From Desulfobacula sp. (GTDB lineage: Bacteria > Desulfobacterota > Desulfobacteria > Desulfobacterales > Desulfobacteraceae): a DNA stretch of 33,230 nucleotides. Position numbers and translations under genes: made by a program. The number at the start of each line of letters is the position of its first letter. The first letter of the stretch is position 1. Shown piece by piece: positions 30,296 to 33,230 of this stretch. The notes below the pieces were generated by a model. That model had not been told where the DNA came from and did no database searches. It saw only the letters and a list, made by a program, of their open reading frames with translations. The stretch spans positions 1-33,230 of the forward strand of contig NZ_JABZFL010000066.1 of assembly GCF_014237455.1 (NCBI RefSeq). The letters run 5' to 3'.

Positions 30296-30343
30296 TGGTG
30301 ATCCCACGGGGAATCGAACCCCGGTTTCCGGCGTGAGAGGCCG
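30296..30343 (-). tRNA. tRNA-Glu(CUC) 3' fragment, attachment site of an integrative element
   Basis: The minus strand reads as the 3' part of a tRNA: anticodon stem-loop CGGC-CTCTCAC-GCCG (anticodon CUC, Glu), variable loop AAAC, T arm CGGGG-TTCGATT-CCCCG, acceptor strand TGGGATC, discriminator A and encoded CCA. The 5' half (acceptor GATCCCA, D arm) is absent: the sequence before it is unrelated AT-rich DNA. Identity stops at the anticodon stem, where many tyrosine integrases cross over. An integrase gene starts 160 nt away. So this is the displaced 3' end left by insertion of an element that extends to the right. Confidence 0.85.
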
Positions 30344-30422
30344 TGAATAGATATTTACCTTGAAATAATCTTAGTTCCTTGAAAAGCCACAATAGAGCAT
30401 CTTACAGGATATACTATTTCCC

Positions 30423-30479
30423 TTGACTTACTGAATATTACCCTGATATAGTCAAAATAGGTGGGGGATACGGTGGGGG
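30423..30479 (+). promoter_or_regulatory. integrase promoter and G-rich direct repeat
   Basis: TTGACT (30423-30428), a 16-nt spacer and GATATA (30445-30450) form a promoter-like pair. Just downstream, GGTGGGGG occurs at 30460-30467 and 30472-30479 (12-bp period), in the leader between promoter and ribosome-binding site. The repeat may be an integrase arm-type site or could form a two-layer G-quadruplex. Confidence 0.5.
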
Positions 30480-30503
30480 GCTTTTATTTCAAGGAGTTAA
30501 AAA

Positions 30504-31658
30504 ATGCCAAAGCAAAGAAGATATTCAACAACTTATCCGGGGATATACTATGTTAATGGAAAAAGGCCTGATGGAAAGCCTGAAAAAATCTTTTATGCCA
30601 GGTACACACGTAAAGGTAAAAAGATTGAAGAGCGGGCAGGCAGACAATTCCAAGATGACATGACCGCTGCAAGGGCCAATGCGCTTCGAATGGATAGAAT
30701 TAAAGGCAAAGACCCCTCAAATATGCAAAAGCGGAAATTCAAAGAGGAACAAAAGCTTAAAGAACAAGGCAAATATACCATTGAGAAACTTTGGCAGGAA
30801 TACAAACTCAACCGGCCCCATGGTAAAAGTCTGAAAATAGACCAGGGAAGATATGAAAAATATATTGAACCTGTCTTTGGCAAGAAAGAGCCAAATGAAT
30901 TAATTAAGCTTGACGTTGACCGGGTAAGAATAAGGCTACTCAAAAAGCTTTCGCCACAAACCGTAAAACATATTTTAAACCTTCTGACCTGGATTATCAA
31001 TTATGGTGTTAAGAACAATCTTTGCGAGGGTATTTCATTTCATATTCAAAAACCATCTGTTAATAATGAAAAGACAGAAGACTTAAGCCCGGCACAATTG
31101 GAAAGGCTATTAAAATCCATTAAAGAAGATGGGAATATTGATGTTGGCAACATGATGTTGATGGCCCTTTATACTGGAATGAGACGTGGGGAAATGTTCA
31201 AGCTTCAATGGAAGAATATAAACCTTGATACTGGTTTTATATTGCTTGCAGATCCCAAAGGCGGGCCGGATCAGAAGATCCCAATAAATGATATGGCAAG
31301 AAGCCTATTGGACAGTATCCACCGCTCAAGAAGCCCCTATGTTTTCCCCGGGCGGAATGGCGGCATGAGAACCACAACCGGTGTTGCCGGAAGAAGAATA
31401 AGAAAGAATGCAGGCCTGCCCGATGACTTCAGACCCATGCACGGTTTAAGGCATGTCTATGCCTCAATGCTTGCGTCTTCCGGTAAAGTTGATATGTATG
31501 TATTGCAAAAGCTTATGACCCATAAATCGCCTAAAATGACAATGCGATACGCCCATTTAAGAGATGATGCCTTAAAGAGTGGAGCAAGCCAGATTGATGA
31601 TATTTTTAAACGACAAAAATTTGAACAGAAGGTTGTGAATATCGAGGATAAAAGATAA
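30504..31658 (+). CDS. int: tyrosine recombinase/integrase of a tRNA-Glu genomic island
   Basis: 384 aa. An N-terminal arm-binding-like domain (YYVNGKRPDGKPEKIFYARYTRKGKK) is followed by a SAM-like core-binding domain (about residues 95-170) and the catalytic domain with Arg in YTGMRRGEM, HGLRHVYASML, and THKSPKMTMRYAHL with the nucleophilic Tyr. AAGGAG lies 7 nt before the ATG. It reads away from the tRNA-Glu fragment into the element. Typical phage/island integrase length. It differs clearly from the integron-type recombinase at the other end of the window. Confidence 0.94.
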   Translation: MPKQRRYSTTYPGIYYVNGKRPDGKPEKIFYARYTRKGKKIEERAGRQFQDDMTAARANALRMDRIKGKDPSNMQKRKFKEEQKLKEQGKYTIEKLWQEYKLNRPHGKSLKIDQGRYEKYIEPVFGKKEPNELIKLDVDRVRIRLLKKLSPQTVKHILNLLTWIINYGVKNNLCEGISFHIQKPSVNNEKTEDLSPAQLERLLKSIKEDGNIDVGNMMLMALYTGMRRGEMFKLQWKNINLDTGFILLADPKGGPDQKIPINDMARSLLDSIHRSRSPYVFPGRNGGMRTTTGVAGRRIRKNAGLPDDFRPMHGLRHVYASMLASSGKVDMYVLQKLMTHKSPKMTMRYAHLRDDALKSGASQIDDIFKRQKFEQKVVNIEDKR

Positions 31659-31704
31659 ATTGGGGGTTGCAATTTAGCACCTCCAATATAGAGAAGTTAT
31701 TTTT

Positions 31705-31725
31705 AAGATCACAAGATGTGACCTT
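31705..31725. promoter_or_regulatory. inverted-repeat operator-like site before the ORF6N gene
   Basis: AAGATCACA (31705-31713) and TGTGACCTT (31717-31725) are inverted copies with one mismatch and a 3-nt centre. The site ends 6 nt before the AGGAG ribosome-binding site of the ORF6N gene, where a bound protein would interfere with expression. Confidence 0.45.
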
Positions 31726-31739
31726 AACCAGGAGACACT

Positions 31740-32240
31740 ATGGCAGAAAATAATCTTATTACCATTGAGCAGATTACAGCAAAAATTTATTATATCCGGG
31801 GCAACAAAGTTATGCTTGATAGAGACCTTTCAGGGCTTTATGAAGTTGAAACAAGAATTTTAAAAAGAAATGTTAGGCGACATATTGACCGTTTCCCTGA
31901 TGATTTCATGTTTGAATTAACAAAAGAAGAGTATAACAACTTGAGATCCCAATTTGGCACCTCAAGTTGGGGTGGTTCAAGATATTTACCCATGGCTTTT
32001 ACAGAACAGGGCGTTGCAATGCTGTCAGGAATATTAAACAGCAAGAGGGCTATCCAGGTCAATATTCAAATCATGCGGACATTTACAAAACTCAGGCATA
32101 TGATTGCAGGACATGAAGAATTAAAAAAAGCAGTTGACGAATTGCGTGAACAAACAGACGAACGCTTTGAGGTTGTATTCTCTGTGCTGGATAAACTTTT
32201 GGCAGATGATGAAAACCCCAAAAAGAAAATAGGGTTTTAA
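31740..32240 (+). CDS. ORF6N-domain (phage antirepressor-type) protein
   Basis: 166 aa. Residues 8-95 match the ORF6N DNA-binding domain: IYYIRGNKVMLDRDLSGLYEVETRILKRNVRRHIDRFPDDFMFELTKEE followed by YLPMAFTEQGVAMLSGIL. The C-terminal part (residues 115-155) is a predicted coiled coil rich in Glu/Lys. ORF6N proteins are common on prophages and islands, where they act as regulators or antirepressors. Good AGGAG ribosome-binding site. Second gene of the island after the integrase. Confidence 0.9.
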   Translation: MAENNLITIEQITAKIYYIRGNKVMLDRDLSGLYEVETRILKRNVRRHIDRFPDDFMFELTKEEYNNLRSQFGTSSWGGSRYLPMAFTEQGVAMLSGILNSKRAIQVNIQIMRTFTKLRHMIAGHEELKKAVDELREQTDERFEVVFSVLDKLLADDENPKKKIGF

Positions 32241-32259
32241 ATATACTTCCCTGGGATAG

Positions 32260-32280
32260 ATCCGGAATAGCTATCCGGAT
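32260..32280. repeat. hairpin between the ORF6N gene and the edge gene
   Basis: ATCCGGA and TCCGGAT pair perfectly around a 7-nt loop. No T-run follows, so it may be a processing or stability element rather than a terminator. Confidence 0.5.
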
Positions 32281-32347
32281 TGAAAGGATGGTTTTCCTGA
32301 ATCATCTTTCCTGGGGATTATAAATCAGGATCTTACAGGAGAGAATA

Positions 32348-33230
32348 ATGTCGGAAATCATCACGTGGGAAAAGATAAACGATTCTAAAAAATATGATTA
32401 TTTTGCATTAGGGTTACAGCCTTGTTTTAAAGAGACCCATAAACCTATTCCATGCCCTGAATATTGTCACGAATTGCATATACTGCTTAATACACCCAGA
32501 TATACTCACATAAACACTACGCGAGAAAAATTAAAAGAATGGGAAAATGAAACCAAAAAAAATAAGACAATTTCAATCTGTCTTACAAACTGTTCTAACC
32601 TCCTTTTATATCTGATAAGGAGTTGTGGAAATACCCTAAGCAAGTTTAATATTATGAATAATATATCAGTAGAAGACAAAAAAAATCTTGAGGCGATTAT
32701 GGTTCAGGGAGTCGATCGGAATAATGAACAGAAGCTTAAAGCAGCTCTGATTCAGAAATTCGGCGAGAAGGATGACCGTTTGGAAGAGTTTCAAAAGATA
32801 CTTTATAATGACCCAGATAATATAAACTTAACATTAGAAGATGTACGAAAACTTGAGGTGGTTTTTGATCAGGAATCAGTAAAGGATAATGAACGATCAG
32901 AAAAACTTGACGAGATAATAAAAAATGATCCAGATCGTAATTCCTGGATATTTTTTCAAATGCCGAATTCTGGGGAGAAGGGTAAAGAGCTTTACGATCT
33001 TTTAAGCGAGGCTGTTTTCGATAAAGAACAAGTTGATAAAATAAGAGAGAAGTCATCGGGTAAGAATCAACTATCAAAATTATCAGACCTTGAAGACAAG
33101 CTTAATGAGGAGCTAAAAAAAATATGTCCAGAACTTGAAAAATTTTATGCTGCATTGGTAGATGAAATTGATTTGGGCGATTATGGCGTCGAGGATTCAA
33201 TAAACAAAATTGGAGCGCCTGAATTACATA
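32348..33230 (+). CDS. unrecognised protein, C-terminus cut by window edge
   Basis: From ATG 32348 (AGGAG 6 nt upstream) the frame stays open for 294 codons to the window end. It begins MSEIITWEKINDSKKYDYFA. The first 60 residues contain a Cys/His group, IPCPEYCHELHIL, that could bind metal. Residues about 115-290 are highly charged and helical, with repeated D/E-K segments (NLEAIMVQG, DRLEEFQKIL, KLDEIIKND). No signal peptide or membrane helix is seen. I do not recognise a family. It is the cargo-position gene following integrase and ORF6N on an island, where defence or regulatory genes often lie, but that is context only. Confidence 0.7.
   Translation, partial: MSEIITWEKINDSKKYDYFALGLQPCFKETHKPIPCPEYCHELHILLNTPRYTHINTTREKLKEWENETKKNKTISICLTNCSNLLLYLIRSCGNTLSKFNIMNNISVEDKKNLEAIMVQGVDRNNEQKLKAALIQKFGEKDDRLEEFQKILYNDPDNINLTLEDVRKLEVVFDQESVKDNERSEKLDEIIKNDPDRNSWIFFQMPNSGEKGKELYDLLSEAVFDKEQVDKIREKSSGKNQLSKLSDLEDKLNEELKKICPELEKFYAALVDEIDLGDYGVEDSINKIGAPELH

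Noticed and set aside
1-33230. CRISPR array
   Set aside because: No regularly spaced repeats of 25-40 bp were seen; the few repeated motifs occur only twice.

Overview
The window looks like a chromosomal segment of a complete-oxidising, sulfate-reducing member of the Desulfobacteraceae (Desulfobacula/Desulfobacterium-like). This is inferred from gene content: a six-gene Na+-translocating NADH:quinone oxidoreductase, MvhD/MetV/MetF-type methylene-tetrahydrofolate reductase genes as used in Wood-Ljungdahl C1 metabolism, archaeal-style iron-sulfur glutamate synthase proteins, and a 2-hydroxyacyl-CoA dehydratase set. No marker gene fixes the species.

Layout. (1) 1-3.2 kb, AT-rich accessory DNA: a GHKL-type ATPase gene running off the left edge, divergent from an integron-integrase-like tyrosine recombinase. 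(2) 3.2-9.0 kb: nqrABCDEF on the minus strand; NqrA keeps two ferredoxin-type cysteine motifs. (3) 9.1-10.8 kb: small genes (a conserved hypothetical, a cyclophilin, a 52-aa ribbon-helix-helix protein, a 62-aa HEAT-like protein) with clear terminators. (4) 10.8-18.7 kb: a minus-strand operon mvhD-metV-metF followed by two FMN/4Fe-4S glutamate-synthase-like proteins and a fused amidotransferase/GXGXG protein. Its leader contains a tandem-hexaloop antiterminator. (5) 18.8-21.7 kb: a DEAD-box RNA helicase, a GAF-ANTAR antiterminator and a NifX/NifB-like protein. (6) 21.8-25.4 kb: a MarR-controlled 2-hydroxyacyl-CoA dehydratase/activase operon with a perfect 24-bp palindrome inside its promoter. 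(7) 25.5-30.2 kb, AT-rich accessory DNA: NlpC/P60 lipoprotein, GYD protein, ATC-hydrolase-like protein, an AAA/DUF4143 ATPase behind a tandem palindromic operator, and a MntA/HepT toxin-antitoxin pair. (8) 30.3 kb to the end: start of an integrative element at a tRNA-Glu(CUC) 3' fragment, with integrase, ORF6N protein and an unrecognised protein running off the right edge.

The strongest observation is regulatory. The leader of the mvhD-metVF-glutamate synthase operon carries two hairpins, each with the hexaloop AAAGGC (A at position 1, G at position 4). The loop of the second is also the 5' foot of an intrinsic terminator just before the mvhD ribosome-binding site. This is the architecture recognised by ANTAR antiterminators, and a GAF-ANTAR protein is encoded about 2 kb away across the helicase gene. 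I infer that C1 reduction/oxidation and glutamate synthesis genes are switched together by transcription antitermination in response to a signal sensed by the GAF domain.

Two genes cut by the window edges (minus strand 1415 to 1, and plus strand 32348 to 33230) have open frames throughout the visible sequence and were found by direct translation, as were several short ORFs.
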